Shown: one piece after another, positions 9,301-17,122 of the stretch | How positions within the stretch are numbered: the first letter of the stretch is position 1 | Layout: every line of letters starts with the position of its first letter | Source: Congregibacter brevis | Lineage (GTDB): Bacteria > Pseudomonadota > Gammaproteobacteria > Pseudomonadales > Halieaceae | NCBI RefSeq assembly: GCF_045689245.1 | Contig: NZ_CP136865.1 | Coordinates: forward strand, 124,001-188,000 | Direction of reading: 5' to 3' | DNA length: 64,000 bases | Notes under the pieces: model-generated | What the model was told of the DNA's origin: nothing | The model's input: the letters and a program-made list of their open reading frames with translations, nothing else | Databases searched by the model: none | Program-made: the position numbers and the translations under genes

Positions 9301-9524
9301 ACTTCCCAATCCGCTTGAACAACAAGCTAGTGAGCCTCATGGGGATGGTCGCGACAGGCGATGCCGCGCCCACAAGCCAAGCGGTGGCATTCAAGGCAGA
9401 GATCACCGAAACCATCGAAGCACAGCTCGCAATCCTTGAAGCTGTTTGGGAAGAAGGCGTTCCCGCCCTTAACGAGCAAATAAAAGCCCAGGGTATGGAC
9501 ATGATTGCGGTGGCTTCGGATTGA
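6336..9524 (+). CDS. Large exported BNR/Asp-box (sortilin/VPS10-like) repeat protein
   Basis: 1062 residues from the ATG at 6336, preceded by ACAGGAG; an in-frame start at 6201 would precede the signal peptide and lacks this site. Residues 1 to about 32 are a signal peptide. About ten Asp-box motifs follow through the first ~700 residues (TENGGTSW, SMDAGDTW, TTDGGANW, SVDGGDSW, SRDGGKTW, SKDGGKTF, SYDRGETW, TRDGGENW, LNNGGSW), spacing out one or two beta-propellers like those of sortilin and sialidases. The last ~250 residues are a separate region with helical, charged segments. Proteins of this type in marine bacteria are often called glycosyl hydrolases, but I see no catalytic residues that prove it. 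Two small genes follow with overlapping stops and starts. Confidence 0.85.
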   Translation: MPSLHLPWLRSPFLAAASLAVATSLSIFNVNADIDPDSFAPEIRAMEWREVGPFRGGRSAAVAGLPGNRDKYYFGSTGGGVWMTENGGTSWDNISDGYFGGSIGAVAVSEWDSNVIYVGTGEKTVRGNVSPGDGMWKSMDAGDTWSRIGLEDSQHISRIRIHPTDPDTAYAAVMGHLFGPNEQRGVFRTTDGGANWEKVLFVNDEVGAVDLAMDPSNPRILYASFWRVKRTPYSLESGGEGSGLYKSVDGGDSWTELTRKEGLPRGTIGISGITVSPSNNKNVYAIIEAEDGGVFRSRDGGKTWAKTSENRNLRQRAWYYTRIFADPMDEEAVYVANVRFHFSKDGGKTFSEIDTPHGDNHDLWIDPTDPMRMIQSNDGGANVSYDRGETWSTQANQPTVQFYRVATDNDFPYRLLGGQQDNSAVRIRSRSAMGSSIGIRDWEPTAGGESGHIAAKPDDPDVVVGGSYGGLMRLVNHRTGERRALDVWPDNPMGWGAAEVKYRFQWNYPIAFSKHDPDVLFVSANAVFRSDDLGYNWTQISPDLTVNDKSRMGKSGGPITKDDTGVEYYGTVFVLTESHHEAGVLWAGSDDGKVHVTRDGGENWKDVTPSALPDWAMVNSIDIDPFNEGGAYLAATRYKMDDFKPYLFYTDNWGKSWKRISGNIPDDHFTRVVRADTEREGLLFAGTERGAYYSLNNGGSWEPIQLNLPIVPVTDMQIKDGDLIAATQGRGFWIMDDLSTLRQLDKDHSESVHLYTPRPSYRILSKGWDRSKGPAGTNPKEGVAIYYSLPENLASDASVEMSVYKEGDDSAIWTWTREPGADDEAGAGDEPDTRVLSADAGLNRHIWNLNYPGMERFDGLILWSDMKTGPRAVPGAYRAELLVDGERQSVAFEVIPDPRSSATPEDLAAQFDFVLETRDLLSRMHREIGEIRSFRAQLDALEARLVSEGDSADEPSALLSEILAMGESITGVEEALYQTKNQSRQDPLNFPIRLNNKLVSLMGMVATGDAAPTSQAVAFKAEITETIEAQLAILEAVWEEGVPALNEQIKAQGMDMIAVASD

Positions 9525-9838
9525 ACAAGCCTCTGAGGGATGACGTCCTCCCGGGGCGTCATCTCCAATCCCTTAAGTCCTTGCTGCTCGTCTCCGTGCT
9601 GGGCAGTTTGTTTTCGGGTTCGCTTTTCGCCCAGACAGAGCCTTATAGCTACTACGGTGGCAAGATAAGTACAGAAGAAAAAAATGAAGCCATAGAAGCT
9701 TGTGAGTATCAGGTGCTTGTTGAAGAGCGACGCTGTAATCGCCGCGCCAACAAATCCGCGTGTATCGAGGAAGTGCATCTCGAGTGTCGAGAAAAACACA
9801 GCGACACCGCAGCCAAAGAGATACCTGAAGAGAGTTGA
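9521..9838 (+). CDS. Small exported cysteine-containing protein, function unknown
   Basis: 105 residues from a TTG that overlaps the preceding TGA stop (TTGA). Residues ~18-38 form a signal peptide ending FAQ. The mature part has four Cys (in EACEY, RRCNR, SACIEE, LECRE), which could form two disulfides, and ends acidic. I do not recognise the family. The overlap with the sortilin-like gene and the equal TTGA junction at its own end suggest one translationally coupled trio, so it may assist or bind the repeat protein. The ribosome binding site is weak, and an in-frame GTG at 9595 would cut into the signal peptide. Confidence 0.55.
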   Translation: MNKPLRDDVLPGRHLQSLKSLLLVSVLGSLFSGSLFAQTEPYSYYGGKISTEEKNEAIEACEYQVLVEERRCNRRANKSACIEEVHLECREKHSDTAAKEIPEES

Positions 9839-10437
9839 GTCACTACTGGGCACGGTTTAGAACCATCGGCGGAAGTCGCTTCCGCTTTGATACTCGCATT
9901 TACCTGCAAGCCAACCCCAGCCCTCAACCCGGAGATCACGCATTAGGTTGCATTATTGGCAAGAACCCCGGCTCGGCCATCCCGAGCAAACGAAGTGTCG
10001 AGCTCATGCCCATGGCGCTGTCCGGGGACAAGTTCCTGCCCACGGTGCTTTCTGTGCTTCGGCAATCCTATGCTAAAGCGGGGAAGGCTGTTCCGCCCGG
10101 CGGCTACATACAGGTCCTGAATCTATTCTATCTTTGCGATCGAGACTTGAGTCAGGCCAAAAGATCCCTTTCGACTGTCAGACGTGCACCACCCTGTTGT
10201 CCCGAAGAGCATCGGGACTTTCCATGGGCCTGGTTTGCCTGGGGTGGGCCGGATCGTGTTTTAGATCCTTTGAAAATTCGGTTTTCGAATCTGGAGAGCC
10301 CAATGTGTTTCTACTATTCAAAGGATCACGCGCGCGTGGTATCCAAGCGACCCGGGGCCAAGGATCTTGCGAAACATACTCAGGGCATGCCGCAAGCCAA
10401 GGTTGTTGCACACCTGGCAAAGCTAATAGGCCGCTAA
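9835..10437 (+). CDS. Conserved hypothetical protein, possibly DUF1643-like
   Basis: 200 residues from a TTG overlapping the stop of the previous gene (TTGA), with GAAGAGAG just upstream. No signal peptide, so it is cytoplasmic. The segment ALGCIIGKNPGSAIP resembles the conserved LMLNPSxA region of DUF1643 proteins, and a later stretch (QVLNLFYLCDRDL) could match the NLF part of that family. The resemblance is by eye and may be wrong. Six Cys are scattered. It is the third gene of the sortilin-like trio. A cytoplasmic product coupled to two exported ones is odd. Confidence 0.55.
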   Translation: MSHYWARFRTIGGSRFRFDTRIYLQANPSPQPGDHALGCIIGKNPGSAIPSKRSVELMPMALSGDKFLPTVLSVLRQSYAKAGKAVPPGGYIQVLNLFYLCDRDLSQAKRSLSTVRRAPPCCPEEHRDFPWAWFAWGGPDRVLDPLKIRFSNLESPMCFYYSKDHARVVSKRPGAKDLAKHTQGMPQAKVVAHLAKLIGR

Positions 10438-10514
10438 ACAATCGGCGAGGCTTTACCCCAGAGCATGCGCTGTGTAAAAGAGAAAGCTCTCCGGCAATAA
10501 ACAGGACTGCAGGC

Positions 10515-11654
10515 GTGCTTAATGATTCTCGATCCGGGCTGAAAGCCTGCTTTTTTGTTTTATCACTGCTTCCGGCTTTCGCCCAAGCGCAAATCTCACC
10601 GACTATCGACGCAATCTTTTCCGGCATTAGTGACGACTCCCCCGGCTGCAGCGTGGGTGCAGCAAAAGACGGCGCATGGATTCATAAAACGGGCTACGGT
10701 CTGGCAAATATGGAGTTGAATGTTCCCTTGGATGGGAGTCAGGTGCACCGCATGGCCTCGGTATCAAAGCAGTTCACCGCCATGGCCGTGTTGCTCCTCG
10801 CCGACGAAGGAAAAATTGATCTGAATGCAGACATTCGGGAATATCTGCCTGAGCTGCGGTCCTACGGCGCAACGGTAACAATCAACGCGATGCTCGGACA
10901 TGTGTCAGGCATGGGTGACTACGATTTGATCGCAGGCTCCTACGAAGGCCCCAAGGCTACCAATGCCGGCAATCTCATGTCGGCGGCGGGCGGAGAGTTT
11001 CGATTGGGAAATAAAGATTATCTGACCATTGACGAGTTCTATGAGGTAGTCGCTCCCCTGCCCCTGGCTCAAAGCCCCAACGAGAGCTTTCGTTACAGCA
11101 ATCTCGCCTACTTCCTGTTATCGATACTAGTAGAAGAAGTTTCCGGTGAAAGTCTTCGTGAATACGCCGAGCGGCGTATCTTTCATCCGCTGGGAATGGA
11201 TAGCAGTTTTTTTAGCGATGATCCCGTGGAGATTGTCCATAATCGTGCAGACGGCTACGCAAAGACTAAAGACGGTGAATACATCACCGACATGACCAAT
11301 CTTTTTTGGGTGGGCGATGGGGGCTTGCACACAAATTTGGACGATATGCTGCTTTGGGATGCACACTTCTACGCACCAAAGCTCGGGCGAAAGCCTGCAC
11401 AACTCCTGGCGCTCATGAATACTCCGAACAGCAACCACCTAACGGATGGAAGGGTATATGCCAATGGTCAGAACATACGCAGGTCCGGCGATGATGTGAT
11501 TTTTGAGCACTCGGGCGGCTGGCTGGGTACCAGTACCTATTATGCGCGCGTGCCAGATAGGCATCTCTCTCTGATAATGATGTGTAACGATGTCAGTCTT
11601 GATACCGACGATCTGGCTGAGCAAGCGATGAAACAGCTCCTCAACACTAAGTAG
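10515..11654 (+). CDS. Beta-lactamase-fold serine hydrolase, exported
   Basis: 379 residues from GTG 10515, chosen because it places a clear signal peptide (ending AFAQAQ) at the N-terminus. The open frame extends upstream into the previous gene, but that part is not protein-like. Class C motifs: SVSK (S82, K85), YSN in RYSNLAYFLL, and HSGGWLG as the third motif. VHRMASVSKQF and LLGH-type wording (INAMLGHVSGMGDYD) match the AmpC-like esterase family. Periplasmic; likely a peptidase or esterase. It starts 77 bp after the trio above, on the same strand, and converges on the YchJ-like gene. Confidence 0.82.
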   Translation: MLNDSRSGLKACFFVLSLLPAFAQAQISPTIDAIFSGISDDSPGCSVGAAKDGAWIHKTGYGLANMELNVPLDGSQVHRMASVSKQFTAMAVLLLADEGKIDLNADIREYLPELRSYGATVTINAMLGHVSGMGDYDLIAGSYEGPKATNAGNLMSAAGGEFRLGNKDYLTIDEFYEVVAPLPLAQSPNESFRYSNLAYFLLSILVEEVSGESLREYAERRIFHPLGMDSSFFSDDPVEIVHNRADGYAKTKDGEYITDMTNLFWVGDGGLHTNLDDMLLWDAHFYAPKLGRKPAQLLALMNTPNSNHLTDGRVYANGQNIRRSGDDVIFEHSGGWLGTSTYYARVPDRHLSLIMMCNDVSLDTDDLAEQAMKQLLNTK

Positions 11655-11666
11655 GCCATAAGCAAA

Positions 11667-12056
11667 TTACAGATGCTTGCCATCGAGGTAGTACCAACGC
11701 CCCGCAATCTTTTCGAAGCGGCTCACTTCATGAAGTCGATGACCTTTACCGGCAATCTTAAAGCGCGCGACAAACTCAACGGTCGCTTCTGAGTCATGTG
11801 GCGCGACCAGCGATGCTTCCTTGATGCGTAAGCCAAGCCACCGCTGCTCTTTATCGAAGCGAACGCGACTAGGCCGGGTTTTGGGATGCCAGGTAGCTAA
11901 GAGGTAAGTTTCATCGCAAGCAACAAAGGCGCTGTAACGAGAACGCATAAGCTTCTCAGCGCTATCCGGTACCGCTGCCCGGTCCAAAAACGGACCGCAA
12001 CAGACAGGAAAAGCCCGACCACTTTGACAGTGGCAGGGCTCTGATTCGACAGCCAA
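11667..12056 (-). CDS. YchJ-family (SEC-C motif) protein
   Basis: 129 residues from a TTG. The N-terminal zinc-binding SEC-C motif is C8-H9-C10 with C19-C20 (CHCQSG and VCCGPF). The central block LMRSRYSAFVACDETYLLATWHP is characteristic of YchJ/UPF0225, and VEFVARF plus LHEVSRFEKIAGRWYYLDG complete the NTF2-like domain. Biochemical role unknown. It begins 27 bp after the P450 stop on the same strand, so it may be read from the P450 promoter, although YchJ genes are common housekeeping neighbours of many genes. The TTG start is uncertain. Confidence 0.82.
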   Translation of the reverse strand: MAVESEPCHCQSGRAFPVCCGPFLDRAAVPDSAEKLMRSRYSAFVACDETYLLATWHPKTRPSRVRFDKEQRWLGLRIKEASLVAPHDSEATVEFVARFKIAGKGHRLHEVSRFEKIAGRWYYLDGKHL

Positions 12057-12083
12057 GCTTAATGTCGCGCGGTGGCGACAGGC

Positions 12084-13328
12084 TTAAAGAGGATGGACTC
12101 TAACCTGCAGATCACTGATGCCACGTACAAAGTTAGACTGCACGCGCTCGGGCTCAGCGACGACTTCGATTTTGCTGAAGCGCTGCATGATCTCTTCCCA
12201 GAGAACGCGTAATTGCATTTCTGCCAAGCGGTTACCCATGCAACGGTGGACGCCAAAACCAAAGGACATGTGCTTGCGCGGATTTTCCCGGTCGATAATG
12301 AAGCTGTTGGCATTCTCGATCGCGGTTTCATCATGATTGCCGGAGATGTACCACATTACGACTTTTTCGCCTTTGCGAATCGTCTTACCCTGAAACTCCA
12401 CATCCTTATTCGCGGTGCGGCGCATGTGCATGAGCGGCGTTTGCCATCGAATCACCTCCGAGACCATTGACGGAATCAGATCAGGGTTTGCACGCAGCTT
12501 GTCATACTCCGCCGGGTACTGATTAAGCGCCAGAACACCCGCACTCGCAGAATTTCGGGTCGTATCGTTTCCTCCGATTATCAGTAATAGCAGATTCCCT
12601 AAAAATTCCATGGGGTCATCGACCATATTTTCAGTGTTGGGGTCCCGCTGAAGCATACGAATAAGATCGAGAGTCTCTACGCCATCGTCCTTACGCTCTC
12701 GCCAAATCCGCGTAAACGTCTCAAGGCATTCCTGCAGACCCGCCACTCGCTCTTCGGGGTCCACATCACCGCCTGCAATCTCCGGAGAGCCGGCACCTAA
12801 GTCGGACCAATAAGTGAGTTTCGATCGCTCATCAAAGGGGAAATCGAAGAGCGTAGCGAGCATCTGCGTCGTTAGATTGACCGAAACATGCTCTACCCAA
12901 TTGAAGGTCTCCCCAACGGGAAGGTTATCCAGAATTTCCACGACGCGAGAACGGATCAAAGATTCCATCTCTGCGAGGTTCTTGGGAGCCACAACGCCCT
13001 GGACCGCACGACGCTGCACGTCATGCTTGGGCGGATCCATCGCGATAAACTGCCTTATCGGTAAATCTTCGCCCAAATCGCCAATAATGATGGTGGGCTC
13101 TGACGAAAAATCCTCAAAGTTGCTATCAACCGCAACGATATCTTCCCAGCGGGTGATCGACCAAAATGGCCCAAACTGGCTATCCGCAACGTAGTGAACG
13201 GGGTCCTCGTTTCTCAGGCGTTCAAAGTAAGGACGCCAGGCATCCTGCTGATAAAGTCGTGAATCACTCACGTCGATGTCTTCCAAAGCCATCATGCCTG
13301 CGTTCGGCAGTTGTTCAGCAATATTCAT
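12084..13328 (-). CDS. Cytochrome P450, CYP153-like (medium-chain alkane hydroxylase type)
   Basis: 414 residues, soluble bacterial P450 length. I-helix oxygen-activation motif GGNDTT at 252-257, ExxR at 291-294, and heme loop FGFGVHRCMGNRLAEMQL with cysteine ligand C363. GNDTTRNS and the loop followed by RVLWEEI are the wording of the CYP153 family, which hydroxylates the terminal carbon of alkanes and fatty chains. Its electron donor, a [2Fe-2S] ferredoxin, starts 14 bp upstream, and a divergent AraC gene lies beyond. That matches known CYP153 loci, except that the ferredoxin reductase usually found with them is missing here. Alkane as substrate is inference from the family. Confidence 0.9.
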   Translation of the reverse strand: MNIAEQLPNAGMMALEDIDVSDSRLYQQDAWRPYFERLRNEDPVHYVADSQFGPFWSITRWEDIVAVDSNFEDFSSEPTIIIGDLGEDLPIRQFIAMDPPKHDVQRRAVQGVVAPKNLAEMESLIRSRVVEILDNLPVGETFNWVEHVSVNLTTQMLATLFDFPFDERSKLTYWSDLGAGSPEIAGGDVDPEERVAGLQECLETFTRIWRERKDDGVETLDLIRMLQRDPNTENMVDDPMEFLGNLLLLIIGGNDTTRNSASAGVLALNQYPAEYDKLRANPDLIPSMVSEVIRWQTPLMHMRRTANKDVEFQGKTIRKGEKVVMWYISGNHDETAIENANSFIIDRENPRKHMSFGFGVHRCMGNRLAEMQLRVLWEEIMQRFSKIEVVAEPERVQSNFVRGISDLQVRVHPL

Positions 13329-13342
13329 TTTTTTATTCTCGC

Positions 13343-13663
13343 TTACATTTGATATTCGGGAAGTCGAACTACCAAGCCGTCCATGTCCTCGGACACGTCT
13401 ATCTGACAGCTTAGGCGGGAATTCTTTTCGCGGTCAGGACGCATGCCGAGCATCGACTCTTCCAACATCTCTACTCCACCCGTGGTCGACGACCAAGGCT
13501 CCTCAATAAAACAATGGCAGGTACCGCAGGCGCAGGCGCCGCCACAATCAGCATCAATACCAGGTACATCGTTGTCCATGGCGTTTAGCATTAGGGACTT
13601 GCCGACTTCGGCTTCAATGGTGTGGCTCTCGCCGTTGTGCTCGATGAGGGTGATCTTTGGCAT
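13343..13663 (-). CDS. [2Fe-2S] ferredoxin, putidaredoxin/adrenodoxin type
   Basis: 106 residues. Cluster ligands C40, C46, C49 and C86 have the spacing of vertebrate-type ferredoxins that serve P450s (C-x5-C-x2-C-x36-C). Two further Cys (C44, C51) lie in the loop, in ADCGGACACGTCHCF. The C-terminal SRLSCQIDVSEDMDGLVVRL is typical of putidaredoxin relatives. It delivers electrons to the P450 encoded directly downstream. It is first in the operon, with the AraC-type box repeat between its start and the regulator. Confidence 0.93.
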   Translation of the reverse strand: MPKITLIEHNGESHTIEAEVGKSLMLNAMDNDVPGIDADCGGACACGTCHCFIEEPWSSTTGGVEMLEESMLGMRPDREKNSRLSCQIDVSEDMDGLVVRLPEYQM

Positions 13664-13722
13664 AGTTTTATTCTCAGTGACGAATTTATGCGCAACACTC
13701 TAACGAATAAGCCGCCGGCCAG

Positions 13723-13764
13723 AAGGGTTATTATTTGCCAATAAAGGGTTATAATTTGCCATAA
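13723..13764. promoter_or_regulatory. Pair of 21-bp direct repeats, candidate AraC-type operator
   Basis: Two tandem copies: AAGGGTTATTATTTGCCAATA (13723-13743) and AAGGGTTATAATTTGCCATAA (13744-13764), sharing GGGTTATnATTTGCCA. The 21-bp period puts both copies on one face of the helix, as in AraC/XylS operators. The second copy runs into the first base of the divergent regulator's ATG, so binding would also affect the regulator's own expression. No ribosome binding site fits between the repeat and that ATG. Confidence 0.75.
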
Positions 13765-14816
13765 TGACCAGCAGAGCAATTTACTCCGAAGCAAGCGACT
13801 TCCAGCTACCCAGCACCTACTCTCGGATCATCGCTCGTGTCGCAAAGCTTCAGGAGCGCGATCTCAGTAAGCTCTTGCTGGGCACGGGGCTTCCCGAAGA
13901 TATTCTCATGCCCGGCGATGAAACCTTTATCTCCGGGGATCAGCAACTTGCGATTATGCAAAATGGCCGTGAGCTACTGGGTTCTCCAGACTTCGGCCTG
14001 CGCCTTGGGGAGCAACTGCACCCTTCCGCCCACGGTCCTCTGGGGTATCTCGCCCTATGCAGTCCAGATCTTATGAGTGCTTTACTTTCGCTGCGGGACT
14101 ATCTACCCCTCCGGCTTCCCTGGGTCGCCATCGACATCAACGTGTCCCAGGAGTGCATTCATTGTGAACTGCGTTTTCACATGTCCGTCGACGACGATTC
14201 TTTTGCGCAAGTTACGGTAACTGAATGCTTCGCCATGTTGATGCAGTCTTTTGTGGAGGCGGTGCTACGACGCCCAGCGACCGAGGCGATGATCAACTTT
14301 GCCCATCACGAACCAACTCATGCTCATTACTATGACCAGTTTCTGCATGCGCCCTACCGTTTTGAAGCCGCGCAAAACAGTTACATTCTTCCCGGTGAGC
14401 TGGCCAGCGCCGCAAACGCCACCAGTGACAACGCTTCATTTCGACTTACCCAGCAGTTATGCATCTCTCTTTTGGAACAAACGCCAAGATCCAGCAGCTC
14501 TATGGCCGACCGAGTGAGAACGCTCATGTTGCTGCGCCCCATAGACTCTATCGCGGAGCCAGACATCGCTCAGGCACTGTTTGTATCAAAGCGCACCTTG
14601 GGGAGACGCCTCGAAGTCGAGGGCACGAGCTTCCGGCAGCTAAAAGACCAGTTTCTTGCAGAACTGGCGCGGCGCTATCTAATGGAACCTCGGCAAACTG
14701 TGGAAGCTGTAGCAGCATCGCTGGGCTATCACGATGCCGCTGCTTTCAGAAAAGCTTTCAAACGCTGGACCGGATTGACTCCAAAGCTATACCGACAAAC
14801 GCCGTCCGCTTTGTAA
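13764..14816 (+). CDS. AraC-family transcriptional regulator of the P450 locus
   Basis: 350 residues. The N-terminal ~230 residues are the arabinose-binding-like (Arabinose_bd) domain of the OruR/ArgR type, including HGPLGYLALCSPDL. The C-terminal ~100 residues hold two helix-turn-helix motifs: DIAQALFVSKRTLGRRLEVE, and VAASLGYHDAAAFRKAFKRW followed by TGLTPKLYR. AraC proteins of this class control many CYP153 and alkane operons. It is divergent from the ferredoxin-P450 pair, with the 21-bp repeated box in between. The ATG lacks an upstream Shine-Dalgarno sequence because the box reaches it, so translation may be leaderless or the repeat may sit in the leader. Confidence 0.9.
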   Translation: MTSRAIYSEASDFQLPSTYSRIIARVAKLQERDLSKLLLGTGLPEDILMPGDETFISGDQQLAIMQNGRELLGSPDFGLRLGEQLHPSAHGPLGYLALCSPDLMSALLSLRDYLPLRLPWVAIDINVSQECIHCELRFHMSVDDDSFAQVTVTECFAMLMQSFVEAVLRRPATEAMINFAHHEPTHAHYYDQFLHAPYRFEAAQNSYILPGELASAANATSDNASFRLTQQLCISLLEQTPRSSSSMADRVRTLMLLRPIDSIAEPDIAQALFVSKRTLGRRLEVEGTSFRQLKDQFLAELARRYLMEPRQTVEAVAASLGYHDAAAFRKAFKRWTGLTPKLYRQTPSAL

Positions 14817-14869
14817 TGGCGAGAGCGCTGTGGTCTACAAACCGATAACGCTCTTAACACCGTCAACGC

Positions 14870-17122
14870 TTACAGCTTGATCGGCAAGTCTCTAACTCGT
14901 TGACCCGTAGCCGCGAAGATCGCGTTCCCAATGGCGGGAGCGACGGCAATAAATGGCGGCTCTCCCAAGCCCGTGGGAAACTCATCGCTTTCTATGAACT
15001 TGATGTCCATCTCAGGAACATCCGCCATGCGAAGAGGCGTATAGCTGTCCAAGTTCCGGTCTCTCACCTGTCCATTTTCAAAAGCAGTGCCTTCGTGGAG
15101 CGCTAGGCTGAGACCCCAGAGTGTTGCTCCTTCCGCCTGCGCGAGGGCACCGTCCGGATGCACAACAGTGCCACAATCCAGAGTCTGCCAAAGCTTTTTC
15201 ACCGTGACGTTCGTACCGTCGACGGCAACATGCGCGACGCAGGCACTCCAGGTCGGCATTGCTCGCTCCTGACCATGAGCGACAGCGACGCCCAGAGCTT
15301 CTCCCTCGGGGAGCGATGAACCCCAACCCGAGCGCTGCTGTACGTCTTTCAATACGGCTGCCAAGCGAGAGGCTCCGCCCACCTGCATGGGTGCACTTCC
15401 AGCCTGCCGTCCCACTGCATCAAGCAGGGAAAGACGATACTCCAGGGGATCCATGCCGAGTTTCGTGGCAATTTCATCCATGAAAGACTCGACACCCCAG
15501 CCTATCCAACCTGGCCCCACAGAACGCAACCAGCCCGGCAAGAAGGTCTCCTGCGCAAGGGTATTATTGATGGCGCGTACACGATGATTGTCGACGGAAT
15601 ACCAATGATCGGCACCATTAATCGAGAATCCGTCAAACTTGCCGTTACCATCAACACCTTCGCCCAAAAATCCGGGCGCCATGGACAGCGTTGGCCAGCC
15701 AGCTGCTGCTGCGTGATCAATAGCACTCAGAGTGCCGTCCTCTGCAAAGGCGGCATCCAAGCGGGCCACCGAGGGTGAGCGTGCGCAATCAAACAGACTA
15801 TCGACCGGCCGCGTCATAACTAGCTTCACTGGCTTACCCAATGCTCGGGCAGCATGGGCCGCGGGAATCATTTGATCGCCAAACAGACGACGACCAAATC
15901 CTCCTCCCAGGTAGTAGGTGTGCAGCACGATGTCTTCTTCTTTCATATCCAATGACTGAGCGAGCACCGGAATGATCAGCGACTGCCACTGGTTTCCCGC
16001 ATGCACATGACACTGACCGTCGCGGAACTCCACGAGGGCGTTCTGCGGCTCCAAAGTAAAATGAAGTGCCGTACTGGTTCTGTAAGTTGCGGATAAAGTA
16101 TCGCTGGCAGACGACATTGCCGAGACCGCGTCTCCAGCATTTACAAACAGAACACCGGCTTCTGGGTCGTCAACCAGGTTTTTCCCTTCAGAGAGAATAT
16201 CGTCCTCGCTGACACTTGCAGTTTCACCCGCATCCCACTCCACCGTGATCGCCTCAGTCGCTTTCATGGCAGCCGGAAAACTATCCGCAATCACCAGCGC
16301 CATGCCCTGAACAAATCCTGAAGAATCCTCAATCGCCATGGTCTGTTGATACCCGGCAATCTGCTTGGCTGCACTATCGTCGATGGACTTAATCACGCTG
16401 CCATATCGCGTTGGCGCCACGATGGGATGGGCGTAAACCATTCCCGGCAGCTCTGCATCGAGTCCATATACAGCGGCGCCTTTAGACTTTGCGGGAACAT
16501 CAAGCGCGGATGCTGCTTTGCCAATGAGCGTTCTCGATGCCGCTGGTTTGATTGGCATAACAGCCAACTCATCGTCACTGAAAGTACGGCTTATGTCACC
16601 GCGGGATACAATCTCGGCAAAACTCAGCGACTGTCCGGCACCAGATACAAGGCCATTCTCAGCGCTCAGTCCCGACGCATCGACGCCCAACAGCTTTGCC
16701 GCTGCATCTATAAGCACCGTGCGCCCAGCTGCTCCCGCCCGAGAGAGCATTTCAAAACTTGTCACTACCGACCAGGAACCACCGGTCACCATATAGCCCC
16801 ATTTCGGATCAGTATCCACATGGGCCAGGCTCACGCTTTCCCAATCTGCGCCCAGCTCTTCGGCAACAATACGCGCAAGTGCCGTGCCCACGTGCTGCCC
16901 CATTTCCGCCTTGGCGATGTTCACCAGAACCTCACCCGCTTCGCTGATCTCAAACCAGACAGCGGGCGAAAACATTCGGCTACCGCCGGTCGCGGCAATT
17001 TCGCTGACCGCCTCTTCTTTTGAACAACCGGGCAACACGACACCCAGCCCCATCATCAAGCCTGTGCCTAGGCTACCCGCCAGAAAACTGCGGCGGCTGA
17101 CGCCTGTTTTGAGATTTTTCAT
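14870..17122 (-). CDS. Xanthine dehydrogenase-family molybdopterin-binding subunit (IorB-like)
   Basis: 750 residues. Twin-arginine signal SRRSFLAG at 9-16, then a hydrophobic stretch ending LPGC (C33), so it could be a Tat-exported lipoprotein. The molybdenum cofactor domain shows YYLGGGFGRR, a Q- and G-rich run, and GLGEPPFIAVAPAI near the C-terminus with the expected catalytic glutamate (about E721). This is the large subunit of isoquinoline 1-oxidoreductase/aldehyde oxidase-type hydroxylases, which add oxygen from water to an aldehyde or N-heterocycle in the periplasm. It overlaps its iron-sulfur subunit by ATGA. The cytochrome c subunit common in such operons, and cofactor-insertion genes, are not in the window. 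Confidence 0.9.
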   Translation of the reverse strand: MKNLKTGVSRRSFLAGSLGTGLMMGLGVVLPGCSKEEAVSEIAATGGSRMFSPAVWFEISEAGEVLVNIAKAEMGQHVGTALARIVAEELGADWESVSLAHVDTDPKWGYMVTGGSWSVVTSFEMLSRAGAAGRTVLIDAAAKLLGVDASGLSAENGLVSGAGQSLSFAEIVSRGDISRTFSDDELAVMPIKPAASRTLIGKAASALDVPAKSKGAAVYGLDAELPGMVYAHPIVAPTRYGSVIKSIDDSAAKQIAGYQQTMAIEDSSGFVQGMALVIADSFPAAMKATEAITVEWDAGETASVSEDDILSEGKNLVDDPEAGVLFVNAGDAVSAMSSASDTLSATYRTSTALHFTLEPQNALVEFRDGQCHVHAGNQWQSLIIPVLAQSLDMKEEDIVLHTYYLGGGFGRRLFGDQMIPAAHAARALGKPVKLVMTRPVDSLFDCARSPSVARLDAAFAEDGTLSAIDHAAAAGWPTLSMAPGFLGEGVDGNGKFDGFSINGADHWYSVDNHRVRAINNTLAQETFLPGWLRSVGPGWIGWGVESFMDEIATKLGMDPLEYRLSLLDAVGRQAGSAPMQVGGASRLAAVLKDVQQRSGWGSSLPEGEALGVAVAHGQERAMPTWSACVAHVAVDGTNVTVKKLWQTLDCGTVVHPDGALAQAEGATLWGLSLALHEGTAFENGQVRDRNLDSYTPLRMADVPEMDIKFIESDEFPTGLGEPPFIAVAPAIGNAIFAATGQRVRDLPIKL

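Noticed and set aside
9521..10437. Frameshifted remains of the sortilin-like gene
   Set aside because: The two small frames have their own signal peptide or motif and no Asp-box pattern, so they are separate genes.
10134..10514. Upstream extension of the beta-lactamase-fold gene at 10515
   Set aside because: It overlaps the previous gene by 300 bp and the true signal peptide begins at the GTG at 10515.
16346..17023. Plus-strand 225-residue frame opposite the Mo-hydroxylase large subunit
   Set aside because: Antisense to a gene with clear motifs; composition is typical of a shadow frame.
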